Below are positions 16,336-24,356 of a stretch of 37,532 nucleotides of DNA, in pieces. The notes under the pieces were generated by a model that saw nothing but the letters and a program-made list of their open reading frames with translations, was not told where the DNA came from and searched no databases. Made by a program: the position numbers and the translations under genes. The stretch is taken from positions 1 through 37,532 of the forward strand of contig NZ_RAZG01000039.1 of the NCBI RefSeq assembly GCF_003612565.1. The letters run 5' to 3'. This DNA comes from Roseburia sp. 1XD42-69 (GTDB lineage: Bacteria; Bacillota; Clostridia; Lachnospirales; Lachnospiraceae). Position 1 is the first letter of the stretch. The number at the start of each line of letters is the position of its first letter.

Positions 16336-17264
16336 GGTTTACTTTTGTTTGGTATCTGGGCTAAAATTACCGCTCCAAATATCAGCACGCACCCAAGGAG
16401 TTCCCGGGGGGACAAGGACTCCCCCAAAAGCACCCAGCCTGCCAGTACAGAGAACACAGACTCCAGGCTCATCAATAGGGAGGCAACCGTGGGATTTACC
16501 CCCTGCTGCCCTACTATCTGCAAAGTATAGGCCACGCCGCAGGACAGAACGCCTGCGTACAGTATGGGAATCCAGGCGGAGGGGTTTAAAAGGGCCGGAA
16601 TCCATGCCTGTATTCCAGAGGAAGAATGTCCCATATCCATAAAGAACATAGGGATGGAGGAGAGGCCGCCGCATACGAAAAACTGGATGCAGGATAAGCG
16701 CACTCCCTCTGCCAATACAGTAAAATGGTCGATAACTAAGATATGTATGGCAAATGAAAATGCACAGAGCAGCAGGAGGATATCGGAAAGCTGAATGGAA
16801 AAATCTCCGTGGATACACAAAAGGTACAATCCGATTACAGCAATCACAATTCCAATCCAAATATTTATGCTGCACTTTTTATTCAGAAAAATTCCTAGTA
16901 TCGGAACAATTAAAATGTAACAAGCCGTGAGAAATCCGGCTTTTCCCGCAGAGGACCCAAGGTAAAGCCCCATCTGCTGTAAATTACTGGCCAAGGCTAA
17001 GGCCATTCCGCAGGCAATTCCCCCTGCAATCAGGTTTTTCTTTTCTTTTTTTGTCTTAGGTTTCTGTTTTGTCAGATGAAAATAATCCAAAAGTTTTATC
17101 ACCGGAAGGAGTACGATGCCTCCAATGAGAGAGCGGATGCAGTTAAAGGTATAAGGCCCTACGGCGTCTCCCCCGGCGCTCTGGGCCACAAAGGCGATAC
17201 CCCAGATGAAAGCTGTCAGTATGAGTAAAAAGGAATTGCGTCCTGATTTATATTCTGAATTCAT
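16332..17264 (-). CDS. EamA/DMT-family transporter (10 TM)
   Basis: 310 residues with ten predicted membrane helices in two EamA repeats. The first repeat begins LLILTAFIWGIAFVAQSAG and the second ends GESLSPRELLGCVLIFGAVIL, both typical. The family exports or imports amino acids, nucleosides or drugs; substrate unknown. The start at 17264 has a GGAG ribosome binding site. Convergent with the DUF4956 gene, with 3' ends overlapping by 4 bases. Confidence 0.92.
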   Translation of the reverse strand: MNSEYKSGRNSFLLILTAFIWGIAFVAQSAGGDAVGPYTFNCIRSLIGGIVLLPVIKLLDYFHLTKQKPKTKKEKKNLIAGGIACGMALALASNLQQMGLYLGSSAGKAGFLTACYILIVPILGIFLNKKCSINIWIGIVIAVIGLYLLCIHGDFSIQLSDILLLLCAFSFAIHILVIDHFTVLAEGVRLSCIQFFVCGGLSSIPMFFMDMGHSSSGIQAWIPALLNPSAWIPILYAGVLSCGVAYTLQIVGQQGVNPTVASLLMSLESVFSVLAGWVLLGESLSPRELLGCVLIFGAVILAQIPNKSKP

Positions 17265-17301
17265 TTTTGGTCTCCGTTTTTTATATCATATGTTTTGTTC
17301 C

Positions 17302-17330
17302 ATCTTAACGTTGAAAAAATATCATGTCAA
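17302..17330 (-). promoter_or_regulatory. Predicted SigA promoter of the EamA transporter
   Basis: Minus strand -35 TTGACA (17325-17330), 17-base spacer, -10 TAAGAT (17302-17307), 38 bases before the start codon. Confidence 0.55.
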
Positions 17331-17513
17331 TAATAAAATGAGATTTATGCATGGATTTCTGTATAAATTGCCTTCGCCCGTTAAAATTGACAGAGGAAGT
17401 GACAAAGCGCAACCCTTATTTGGTAGACAAAAGACTGCTAAAATCCAATAATTGTACCAAAAAGATACTGTAAAATGCCATGATAGGTATTACAGAGACG
17501 GAGGTGCTAGCGT

Positions 17514-19070
17514 ATGAGTAGATTGTCTTTTTTTCTAAAATTCTATCAAACCTGTAAGCTTAAGTTTTTTATCCTGGTACTAATTTTTGCCTTTGCAGGG
17601 AGTATTCTCTCCTGTTCCCTCTTGGTTCAAAGAAACAATAAAGTTTACGGCAAGGCGCAGATAGAAAACATTGTTGGGGAAAATCTGATTGAGGGAGATG
17701 AGGAGCAGGAGGAATATGACCTTCTTTTTGGAACTATGGAAAAAGTTATGACTTTGTTTTCTCTTGGAAGTATATTAATTGTAGTGTGGGGGTGTACCAG
17801 TATTTTATTTTTCCAGAACATTTCTATGGAAAAATCCCATGCAATGCTTAGAATATTTGGTATGCAGAAAAAAGATATTTTTGTCAAGGCATTGGTGGAA
17901 GGCCTTGGATTTGGTTTGTTGGGGGGGCTGGTTGGAGATGCGGGAGGACATGTGTTATTTTTTCATCTTTCAAAGAAATTGTGTGGGATAGATGTCTCTA
18001 TGTCCAAGTCGAAAGAAATGCTCCTGGTGTTTCCGGTGGTTCTTTTCGTACTTGTTATTATTGCTTTTTTTGCAAGTTTGATATCAGGGCTGTTTATTTA
18101 TGAAAAGCCAGTTACCGTGATGTTGTACAAAAGAGGGGCGAAAAAAGACAAACAGACTTATTTGCGGTATGGCATTCTTGAATTTATCATCTTATATTCC
18201 GTAACCCTTGGGTTGTTTTTTAAAAACAAAAGTTATATCAATGGTATGGTGTATTCTAAGTTAATGAAATATAATGAATTAAATGGGTTTCCGTTAGATG
18301 ATAATTATTTTTGGGCCATGATTATAAATAGAAAAACGGATAGTAACATACATTTTAAAGTTGCGGAAGGTACATTTGCAGCGGAAAACCGGTTTGCAGG
18401 TATCTGCGGATTGAAATTCGGACAGAAAAGCTCTCTTTTTGGCAGGGAGTTAACTTATTCTGATATTATTACAGACAGCCAATGGCTGTCGCAGATAAAT
18501 TACAGTATTAAAGTAAACAGGGAGGATTGGGAGCTTAATTTGGATGAAGGTTTTCATACCTGCTTTTTAATGGATATAGACAGGGCGGCGGAGGAGAAGC
18601 TGGAAACTCTCCTTTCCCAGGAAAGCTGCAGTGTAAATACTGCCTCTGCCCTTGTGGATGAATTGTCGGAAATCTTGTCTGATTACCTCAGTGTTGTGTC
18701 ACTGGTGGGACTTATGCTTATTTTAGTTACGGGAACTTTTTTCTATTCCATGGTGAGAAGCGACCTTTTAGCAAGGAAAAAAGAGCTTTATCTCTATCAG
18801 ATTTACGGGGCATCGAGAAAGAAGGCTTTCTGGGTGGTGTACCTGGAATATTTAATGATTGCCTGGATTGCATCATTTTGCGTAGTATTTGTGACAATGG
18901 TTTTAGGGGAAAGTGTTTTTTATTTTATGTTAAAAAGACATTATCCTTTGTCCATTCCAGTGGTTTTAATTACCAGTTTTGTCGTAACCTTATTTGTGCT
19001 GTTTTGCTGTATGGCTGCACAGTGGATAAATTTTGTCAGTGGAAATATGGAAATTATTCGGGACGAATAA
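17514..19070 (+). CDS. FtsX-like ABC permease without adjacent ATPase
   Basis: 518 residues, ATG at 17514, 7 bases after GGAGGTG. There are about eight membrane helices: one near 15-37, three between about 80 and 205, one near 215-233, and three in the last 120 residues. The paired FtsX-type segments are recognisable, with LRIFGMQKKDIFVKALVEG after the second helix and LYLYQIYGASRKKAFWVVY before the last two. An extracytoplasmic region of about 165 residues lies between. Members usually work with an ATPase of the MacB/LolD class or the BceAB class, often in peptide-antibiotic export or sensing. No ATPase or two-component genes lie within the window on either side, so this is an orphan subunit. 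The 249-base gap before it holds nothing I can call other than the EamA promoter. Confidence 0.75.
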   Translation: MSRLSFFLKFYQTCKLKFFILVLIFAFAGSILSCSLLVQRNNKVYGKAQIENIVGENLIEGDEEQEEYDLLFGTMEKVMTLFSLGSILIVVWGCTSILFFQNISMEKSHAMLRIFGMQKKDIFVKALVEGLGFGLLGGLVGDAGGHVLFFHLSKKLCGIDVSMSKSKEMLLVFPVVLFVLVIIAFFASLISGLFIYEKPVTVMLYKRGAKKDKQTYLRYGILEFIILYSVTLGLFFKNKSYINGMVYSKLMKYNELNGFPLDDNYFWAMIINRKTDSNIHFKVAEGTFAAENRFAGICGLKFGQKSSLFGRELTYSDIITDSQWLSQINYSIKVNREDWELNLDEGFHTCFLMDIDRAAEEKLETLLSQESCSVNTASALVDELSEILSDYLSVVSLVGLMLILVTGTFFYSMVRSDLLARKKELYLYQIYGASRKKAFWVVYLEYLMIAWIASFCVVFVTMVLGESVFYFMLKRHYPLSIPVVLITSFVVTLFVLFCCMAAQWINFVSGNMEIIRDE

Positions 19071-19199
19071 AAAAATAATTTTTTTATGCATAATTTATCA
19101 TGTTTTTACATAAGTATGATAGTGGGTGAATATAACCCATAGACATGAAAAGATGTATAAAGAAGGGAACGATTAAAAATAGGAGTCTTAAAACGTGAG

Positions 19200-19808
19200 T
19201 TGGAAAACCCAGATTTTCTTTTGCGGAAAAATTGGGTAATTTCCTATTTAGAATGGAAATTAAAGTTTATTGATATGGAATTATCCACGCAATATAACCG
19301 TACCGTGACACAGAAGGTGGAATCCAGGATTAAATCGGCGGAGAGCATAACCAGAAAACTTCAGAGAAAAGGATGTGATGTGACTTTTGAAAAGGCATTG
19401 GAAAAGTGCAGTGATATTGTGGGCATTCGTGTGGTGTGCCTGTACAGTGACGATGTGTATAAAATTGCGGATCTTTTAAAACAACAGAAGGATTTGGAAT
19501 TAATAAAAGAAAAGGATTATATAAAAAATCCCAAAAAAAGCGGTTATCAAAGTCTCCATCTGATTGTGGAAGTGCCTTTTACATATAAAAGGACCGTGGA
19601 AAAGCAGCGTGCAGAAATTCAAATCCGCACTGTGGCTATGGATTTCTGGGCGGGGGTGGATAACCAGATTTGTTATAAGAAAAGGGAGGAGGAGGTAAAA
19701 AGAGCAGAGGGAGAGTTAAAACAGTATTCTGATGTGATTGCCCAAATGGATAAGCAGATGCTGGAGCTGAGAAAAAAAGTAGAAAAAATCCGCTCATTTA
19801 CTGGATAG
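19200..19808 (+). CDS. Small alarmone synthetase (RelA/SpoT synthetase domain)
   Basis: About 202 residues: a RelA/SpoT synthetase domain alone, without the hydrolase, TGS or ACT domains of long Rel proteins. Visible motifs are DIVGIRVVCLYSDDVY (about 71-86), NPKKSGYQSLHL (substrate loop) and AEIQIRTVAMDFWA with the catalytic glutamate, then a C-terminal charged helix. It would make (p)ppGpp from ATP and GDP/GTP, like RelQ (YjbM). The start is uncertain. TTG at 19200 is the only standard in-frame start but is 14 bases from AGGAG (19181-19185), and the frame stays open upstream to a stop at 19158, so a non-standard start nearer the ribosome binding site is possible. Confidence 0.9.
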   Translation: MENPDFLLRKNWVISYLEWKLKFIDMELSTQYNRTVTQKVESRIKSAESITRKLQRKGCDVTFEKALEKCSDIVGIRVVCLYSDDVYKIADLLKQQKDLELIKEKDYIKNPKKSGYQSLHLIVEVPFTYKRTVEKQRAEIQIRTVAMDFWAGVDNQICYKKREEEVKRAEGELKQYSDVIAQMDKQMLELRKKVEKIRSFTG

Positions 19809-19900
19809 TTAGAATAGTTTCGGTTATAATGGAAATGGTTGCTAATTTTAGCAGGCAAAAGTATAGTGTAGAGAGTATAAGGAGATACAAGGAGATAAAA

Positions 19901-21676
19901 ATGGATATTTTTGGCATACTGACTTTAATCGGCGGGCTGGCACTGTTTTTATATGGAATGAGCGTTATGGGTGCAGGTTTGGAAAAGCTGTCCGGGGGTA
20001 AATTGGAGATGATTTTAGAGCGTCTTACCTCCAATCCTGTTAAGGCGGTTCTTTTGGGAGCCGGCGTTACTGCAGTGATTCAATCTTCCTCTGCCACCAC
20101 TGTCATGGTGGTTGGTTTTGTTAATTCCGGGATTATGAAACTGTATCAGGCCATCGGAATTATTATGGGCGCTAATGTGGGAACTACTGTGACCTCATGG
20201 ATTTTAAGCCTGACAGGGATTCAGGGAGAGAGTTTTATTGTAAAACTTTTTAAACCTTCCTCTTTTTCACCGGTTCTTGCCCTGATTGGTATAATCTTAT
20301 ATATGACAGGGAAAAATAATAGGAAAAAGGATATTGGAGAGATATTTTTGGGTTTTGCCGTGCTGATGTTTGGTATGGAGTCCATGAGCGGCGCTGTGAA
20401 ACCCCTGGCTGACGTGCCGGAGTTTACCAATATTCTTACCATGTTCCGCAACCCGATTTTAGGAGTGATTGTAGGAGCTCTGTTGACGGCGATTATTCAA
20501 TCCTCCTCCGCATCGGTAGGTATTCTGCAGGCTTTATCTGTAACCGGGGCATTTACATATGGCTCGGTAATCCCCATAATTATGGGTCAGAATATTGGTA
20601 CCTGTGTGACAGCTATGCTGTCGGCTCTGGGAGCAAACAAAAGTGCAAAGCGCACGGCTTTTGTGCATCTGTACTTTAATATCATAGGTGCTGTAATATT
20701 TATGGTGGTATATTTTGGTTTAAATGCTGTCATTCATTTTGGATTTACAAACGATACGGTGGGGGCGGCACAGATTGCCCTGATTCACAGTGTATTTAAT
20801 ATATTTACCACATTGATACTACTTCCATTTATAAAGGTTTTGGAAAAACTGGCTTACCTTACAATTCCGGTTTCTGAGGATGAAAAGGAGTCTAAAGAAG
20901 ACAGGGAGTTTTTGGTGTTGGACAACCGGTTTTTAAATACGCCTGGTTTTGCCATTGAGCAGTGCAGAAGCCTTGCAAATAATATGGCGGAGCTTTCAAA
21001 AGACTGTTTTTTAAAAGCCATGCATACCCTTACGGAATATACCCAGGAAGAGGCGGAGGAAGTTGTTGCCCTGGAGAACCGAATTGATTTGTATGAGGAC
21101 AAGATTAGCGTATATCTTACAAAGCTCAGCAGTTACAATTTAGGATACCAGGACAGCCAAAATGTTTCCACCCTTCTGCACTGTATCACTGATTTAGAAC
21201 GGATTTCTGACCATGCAGTGAATGTTGTGGAATTGGTTCAGGAGATGGTGAGGAAAGATTTACATTTTTCTAAAAAGGCACAGGAGGAAATGAAGGTATA
21301 CAGCGATGCAGTGGAGGATATTTTGACCCGGGCGGTGGATTCCTTTATCCATACGGATGAAAAACGTGCTTTGACAGTTGAGCCTTTGGAGGAAGTAATT
21401 GATTCACTGAATAAGAGTGTGAAGAAGCGTCATATAAAACGGTTAAGGAAAGGGAAATGTACCATTGAGCTTGGTTTGATACTCTCAGATATTGCTACAA
21501 ACTACGAGCGGGTGTCCGACCATTGTTCCAATATTGCCGTATGCCTGATTCAGATTCAGGATACGGAGCTTGAGGCTCACAGTTATGTGAATCATTTGAA
21601 AGAAGGCGAAGATGTGATTTTTGAGAGACAAGTTGAAATTTTGCAGGAAAAATACAGTCTTTCCAAAGAAAAATAG
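19901..21676 (+). CDS. Na/Pi cotransporter family protein with PhoU-like domain
   Basis: 591 residues from ATG 19901, chosen because GGAG lies directly upstream and the protein then begins with the family's GILTLIGGLALFLYGMSVMG helix. The frame stays open upstream to 19829, but that extension has no family character. Two inverted Na/Pi repeats each carry a QSSSA signature (about residues 60 and 200). The last 260 residues are helical and PhoU-like (ECxSLAN-type start, LTDLERISDHAVNV and IATNYERVSDHCSNIAV). It imports or regulates phosphate with sodium. It follows the alarmone synthetase by about 90 bases and precedes a Na/Ca exchanger by 33. Confidence 0.93.
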   Translation: MDIFGILTLIGGLALFLYGMSVMGAGLEKLSGGKLEMILERLTSNPVKAVLLGAGVTAVIQSSSATTVMVVGFVNSGIMKLYQAIGIIMGANVGTTVTSWILSLTGIQGESFIVKLFKPSSFSPVLALIGIILYMTGKNNRKKDIGEIFLGFAVLMFGMESMSGAVKPLADVPEFTNILTMFRNPILGVIVGALLTAIIQSSSASVGILQALSVTGAFTYGSVIPIIMGQNIGTCVTAMLSALGANKSAKRTAFVHLYFNIIGAVIFMVVYFGLNAVIHFGFTNDTVGAAQIALIHSVFNIFTTLILLPFIKVLEKLAYLTIPVSEDEKESKEDREFLVLDNRFLNTPGFAIEQCRSLANNMAELSKDCFLKAMHTLTEYTQEEAEEVVALENRIDLYEDKISVYLTKLSSYNLGYQDSQNVSTLLHCITDLERISDHAVNVVELVQEMVRKDLHFSKKAQEEMKVYSDAVEDILTRAVDSFIHTDEKRALTVEPLEEVIDSLNKSVKKRHIKRLRKGKCTIELGLILSDIATNYERVSDHCSNIAVCLIQIQDTELEAHSYVNHLKEGEDVIFERQVEILQEKYSLSKEK

Positions 21677-21709
21677 AATGGTCGGGTTTTAGTACGGAGA
21701 GGAGAAATT

Positions 21710-22645
21710 ATGTCATATGTATTGTTAGTGGTTGGTTTTTTTCTGTTAATTAAAGGGGCGGACTTTTTTGTAGAGGGAAGTTCCAGTATTGCAAAAATGT
21801 TTCGGGTGCCTTCTATGATTATTGGAATGACGATAGTGGCTATGGGAACCAGCCTTCCAGAGTGTTCTGTAAGCGTCAGCGCTTCCATCAGCAACAATAA
21901 TGCATTGGCGGTGAGTAATGCGGTGGGCTCCAATATTTTTAATCTTATGGTTGTGTGCGGGTTTTGTGCATTATTTGCACCTCTTGCAGTGCAGGAGAAG
22001 ACTTTGAAGCAGGAATTTCCTTTTTCCGTGGCGACGGCCCTTTTGCTCATGGGGTTTGGATATTTTGGAATGTCTGTAAGCCGAATGGAAGGCATGATGC
22101 TTCTGGTGGTTTTTGTTTTCTTTTTGCTGTGGATGATTCACTCTGCGAAGAAGGCAAGGGCCAAAGGGGAGGCTGCAGGGGAAGAAGATGTGGTGGTTTT
22201 GCCTTTCTGGAAAAGCGGTATTTTTATAGCAGGAGGCGCTATGGCCATTGCGCTGGGAGGTGATATTGTGGTGAATTCCGCCTCTGACATAGCTGCATCT
22301 TTTGGACTTAGCCAGAATCTTATCGGCCTTACCATTGTGGCACTGGGAACCAGCCTTCCTGAGCTGGTCACTTCTATTGTAGCGGCCAGGAAAAATGAGC
22401 TGGATATGGCCCTTGGTAATGTAATAGGCTCCAATATTTTTAATATTTTATTTGTTTTAGGGGTGGCGGCAGCCATCAGCCCCATTGAATTTATTATGGA
22501 AAATATGATTGATATTGTGATTCTTACGGCCATGAGTTTTCTGGTATGGATATTTGCCTGGACAAATAAAAAAATCCGCCGGATGGAAGGGCTTGTTATG
22601 CTGGCGGTGTATATAGGATATATGGGGTATATTATTGTGAGGTAA
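21710..22645 (+). CDS. Calcium/sodium antiporter (CaCA family, YrbG-like)
   Basis: 311 residues with about ten helices in two inverted repeats. Each repeat has the ion-binding signature: GMTIVAMGTSLPE ... NAVGSNIFNL (from about 43) and GLTIVALGTSLPEL ... NVIGSNIFNI (from about 205). A charged loop (SAKKARAKGEAAGEEDV, about 144-160) separates them. It exchanges sodium for calcium across the cell membrane. ATG at 21710 follows GGAGAGGAG. Probably co-transcribed with the Na/Pi gene, and followed by a strong terminator. Confidence 0.94.
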   Translation: MSYVLLVVGFFLLIKGADFFVEGSSSIAKMFRVPSMIIGMTIVAMGTSLPECSVSVSASISNNNALAVSNAVGSNIFNLMVVCGFCALFAPLAVQEKTLKQEFPFSVATALLLMGFGYFGMSVSRMEGMMLLVVFVFFLLWMIHSAKKARAKGEAAGEEDVVVLPFWKSGIFIAGGAMAIALGGDIVVNSASDIAASFGLSQNLIGLTIVALGTSLPELVTSIVAARKNELDMALGNVIGSNIFNILFVLGVAAAISPIEFIMENMIDIVILTAMSFLVWIFAWTNKKIRRMEGLVMLAVYIGYMGYIIVR

Positions 22646-22654
22646 GATGGAATT

Positions 22655-22710
22655 AAAAAGGGGCTGTCGCATCAAGGTTAAGTAGACTTAGATGTGGCAG
22701 CCCTTTTTTT
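22655..22710. terminator. Strong bidirectional terminator
   Basis: AAAAAGGGGCTGTCGCATC (22655-22673) pairs with GATGTGGCAGCCCTTTTTTT (22691-22710), with two wobble or mismatch positions and a 17-base loop. A-run and T-run on either side let it stop transcripts from both the Ca/Na antiporter and the convergent secreted-protein gene. Confidence 0.9.
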
Positions 22711-22728
22711 GGTGACTTTTGTTCTGTT

Positions 22729-23232
22729 TTAAGAAATAGTGCCGTTTTTACTGCATTTCAAAGAAACGGTTTTGGAAAGGGTTTTTCCTGTGTTCTTTAT
22801 TTTTAAGGAGTATTTACCTGTGGCAGTACTGCCATTTTTACTGGCAGTGGCAGAAGTAAAAGATATGTTTCTGTCGTTAATTTTTGTAGAATAACTGCTT
22901 TTAGTGCAGGATGCAGTTTTTCCATCATATGTAAAGGTAGCGCTTAAAGTAAATGTTGCAAGAAGTTTTCCATTAGAACTTGTTATATTATATTTTCTGG
23001 ATGGAGCTACATATTTTTTAGTAGAATACGTTTGAATTCCTGAATTGTTTCTTTTAAATTCAGTCAATTCTGTTATTACTATATCTTCATCAGAATAGAT
23101 AACAGTAGCTTCGCTATTAAAATTTGCGGATATGGGATTACTTTTTAAATTACCTATGTCTTTCGCATAAGCAGTTGTTTGATTCGAAATAAGTATAAAT
23201 GCAGTTAAAATTATTGTAAAAATTTTTTTCAT
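22729..23232 (-). CDS. Small secreted protein, unknown family
   Basis: 167 residues with a clear signal peptide (MKK, hydrophobic core 5-16, cleavage likely after AYA at residue 23). The mature part is rich in Ser/Thr/Lys and beta-prone (LATFTLSATFTYDGKTASC; GKTLSKTVSLKCSKNGTIS). Its only two cysteines, in TASC and LKCSK, could form a disulfide. No enzyme motif is visible and I do not recognise the family. ATG at 23232 follows AAGGAAA. It is the last gene of the PadR operon (15-base gap), so it is probably released when PadR is relieved. Its end resembles the fragment at 24189-24299. Confidence 0.75.
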   Translation of the reverse strand: MKKIFTIILTAFILISNQTTAYAKDIGNLKSNPISANFNSEATVIYSDEDIVITELTEFKRNNSGIQTYSTKKYVAPSRKYNITSSNGKLLATFTLSATFTYDGKTASCTKSSYSTKINDRNISFTSATASKNGSTATGKYSLKIKNTGKTLSKTVSLKCSKNGTIS

Positions 23233-23247
23233 AAATGTATTTCCTTT

Positions 23248-23682
23248 CTATTCTTCGTATTCTTCCATAGGAACAGGAGGTTCGGTTGTTTCCGTGTCTT
23301 CATAATAGTATATGGTAGTAGTTTCAGTAATTTCAACCGGAGTACTTACAATCAAAAGATAAATATAGTAGCATATTCCGGAGACAATTATAATTGAAAA
23401 TATGCAAACTACCCAGGTAACATATCTTTTTTTTCTGTCCTTTTTTAAGAGAGCGGTAATATCTTCCGTGGGCATATCTTCAATGAAGGATGAAACAATT
23501 TCCGATGCATTTCCAAATTGGGATATGATATCATCAAAGGATGCGTTCGGCTGTTCATCAAGAAAATTTTCTATATTTTGCCGGATATGATTCACAATAT
23601 CCGTGCTTCCAGGATAGTTTTTTGGAATTTCCCGTTTTATATCCCGATAATATTTTTTTAGTTGTGCCTGCAGCTTACCCAT
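23248..23682 (-). CDS. HAAS/DUF1700-like membrane protein in PadR operon
   Basis: 144 residues from ATG 23682, chosen because AAGGAG lies 9 bases upstream. The ATG at 23691 would leave no spacing. The N-terminal helical domain (YYRDIKREIPKNYP, then a short helix and FDDIISQFGNASEIVSSF) follows the HAAS pattern found in proteins paired with PadR regulators. One membrane helix spans about 90-111. The outer tail is unusual: short, acidic and Thr/Pro/Tyr-rich (TETTTIYYYEDTETTEPPVP). The start overlaps the end of the padR-like gene by 8 bases, so translation is probably coupled. Likely a regulator or envelope sensor; exact function unknown. Confidence 0.8.
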   Translation of the reverse strand: MGKLQAQLKKYYRDIKREIPKNYPGSTDIVNHIRQNIENFLDEQPNASFDDIISQFGNASEIVSSFIEDMPTEDITALLKKDRKKRYVTWVVCIFSIIIVSGICYYIYLLIVSTPVEITETTTIYYYEDTETTEPPVPMEEYEE

Positions 23683-24040
23683 CGTATACATCTCCTTCAC
23701 TAGAATGCAGTAAAAAATCAATGATAGCGGAATAGCTTTGATAAGACTCCAGCATTTTATGAAAATACTCTTTGCCATCCGGTTCAATATGATAATACAC
23801 CCTTGTCTGACGTTTGCCAACCTTTTGTTCATAAAAGGAAATGTATTTCTGGTCTGTAAGGCGATAGAGGATGGGATACATGGAACCTTCCAAAATTGTA
23901 TAAGCGCCATTACTCCGTTTCTTTAACTGTTGGGAGAGCTGATAACCATACATATCGTTTTCTGACAGAAGTTTTAAGAGGAGCATTTCTATGGTTGCTT
24001 TTTTTAAGTTGCTTGTTAAATTGGATTTGGATTTTTCCAT
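23675..24040 (-). CDS. PadR-family transcriptional regulator
   Basis: 121 residues. The PadR winged helix is clear: ATIEMLLLKLLSENDMYGYQLSQQL (about 15-39), EGSMYPILYRLTDQKYI (recognition helix and wing start, about 51-67) and RVYYHIEPDGKEYF. A short C-terminal helix follows, as in subfamily 2 proteins. It probably represses its own operon (HAAS-like and secreted-protein genes). Two ATGTACAT palindromes lie over the predicted promoter at 24074-24107. The inducer is unknown; relatives respond to phenolic acids, antibiotics or envelope stress. Confidence 0.92.
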   Translation of the reverse strand: MEKSKSNLTSNLKKATIEMLLLKLLSENDMYGYQLSQQLKKRSNGAYTILEGSMYPILYRLTDQKYISFYEQKVGKRQTRVYYHIEPDGKEYFHKMLESYQSYSAIIDFLLHSSEGDVYDG

Positions 24041-24073
24041 TGGCAGCCATACCCCTTTCTGTTTGGTGTCACC

Positions 24074-24107
24074 ATGTACATTTTAACATGTACATTTTCA
24101 AATGCAA
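24074..24107 (-). promoter_or_regulatory. Promoter with twin PadR-type operators
   Basis: Minus strand -35 TTGCAT (24102-24107), 16-base spacer, -10 TAAAAT (24080-24085). The palindrome ATGTACAT occurs at 24074-24081 and 24088-24095, centres 14 bases apart, overlapping the -10 and spacer. ATGT/ACAT half-sites are typical of PadR operators, so this is a likely autorepression site. Confidence 0.6.
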
Positions 24108-24129
24108 TACCTAGTTTTACAATATAGTG

Positions 24130-24160
24130 TTGACAAAAATAATTTTTGTGTTATTATAAT
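24130..24160 (+). promoter_or_regulatory. Possible promoter toward the Ig-repeat protein
   Basis: TTGACA (24130-24135) and TATAAT (24155-24160) are both perfect, but the spacer is 19 bases, longer than ideal. An inverted repeat TTGACAAA (24130-24137) / TTTGTCAA (24162-24169) brackets the promoter and could be an operator. It faces 24357 and diverges from the PadR promoter. Confidence 0.45.
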
Positions 24161-24188
24161 GTTTGTCAAGACATCTGCAGTGAGTAAT

Positions 24189-24299
24189 ATGGAGTTAAAA
24201 AATACAGGAGAATATGTTTTTTATGCAGAATCAAATTATTCAAAAAAACAGAAATACAGTGTAAAAATTACTATTCATAGTAACGGAGCTGTATCATAA
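24189..24299 (+). pseudogene. Fragment resembling the C-terminus of the small secreted protein
   Basis: ATG 24189 opens 36 codons with no signal peptide. The piece contains KNTG and ends SVKITIHSNGAVS-stop. The secreted protein at 22729 contains KNTG and ends TVSLKCSKNGTIS-stop. Same order, similar spacing and the same terminal NG(T/A)(I/V)S pattern suggest the tail of a decayed paralogue on the opposite strand. The match is short and could be chance. Confidence 0.35.
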
Positions 24300-24356
24300 T
24301 AAAACATTTTATCGAAAAGTGAATGGCTTTCCAGCAATATATATGGAGGATATGAT

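Noticed and set aside
16339-16875. 178-residue minus-strand frame inside the EamA gene
   Set aside because: Shifted frame of the transporter on the same strand, with no start signal and proline/cysteine-rich nonsense composition.
17265-17513. Regulatory sites in the 249-base gap before the FtsX-like gene
   Set aside because: Apart from the EamA promoter, the TTGACA at about 17388 and the TAAAAT boxes have wrong spacing; nothing convincing for the plus strand.
19121-19140. Inverted repeat TGGGT/ACCCA before the alarmone synthetase
   Set aside because: Only five pairs and no context; too short to call.
24102-24188. Upstream extension of the small fragment starting at 24102
   Set aside because: This part is the promoter region translated; only the piece from 24189 looks protein-like.
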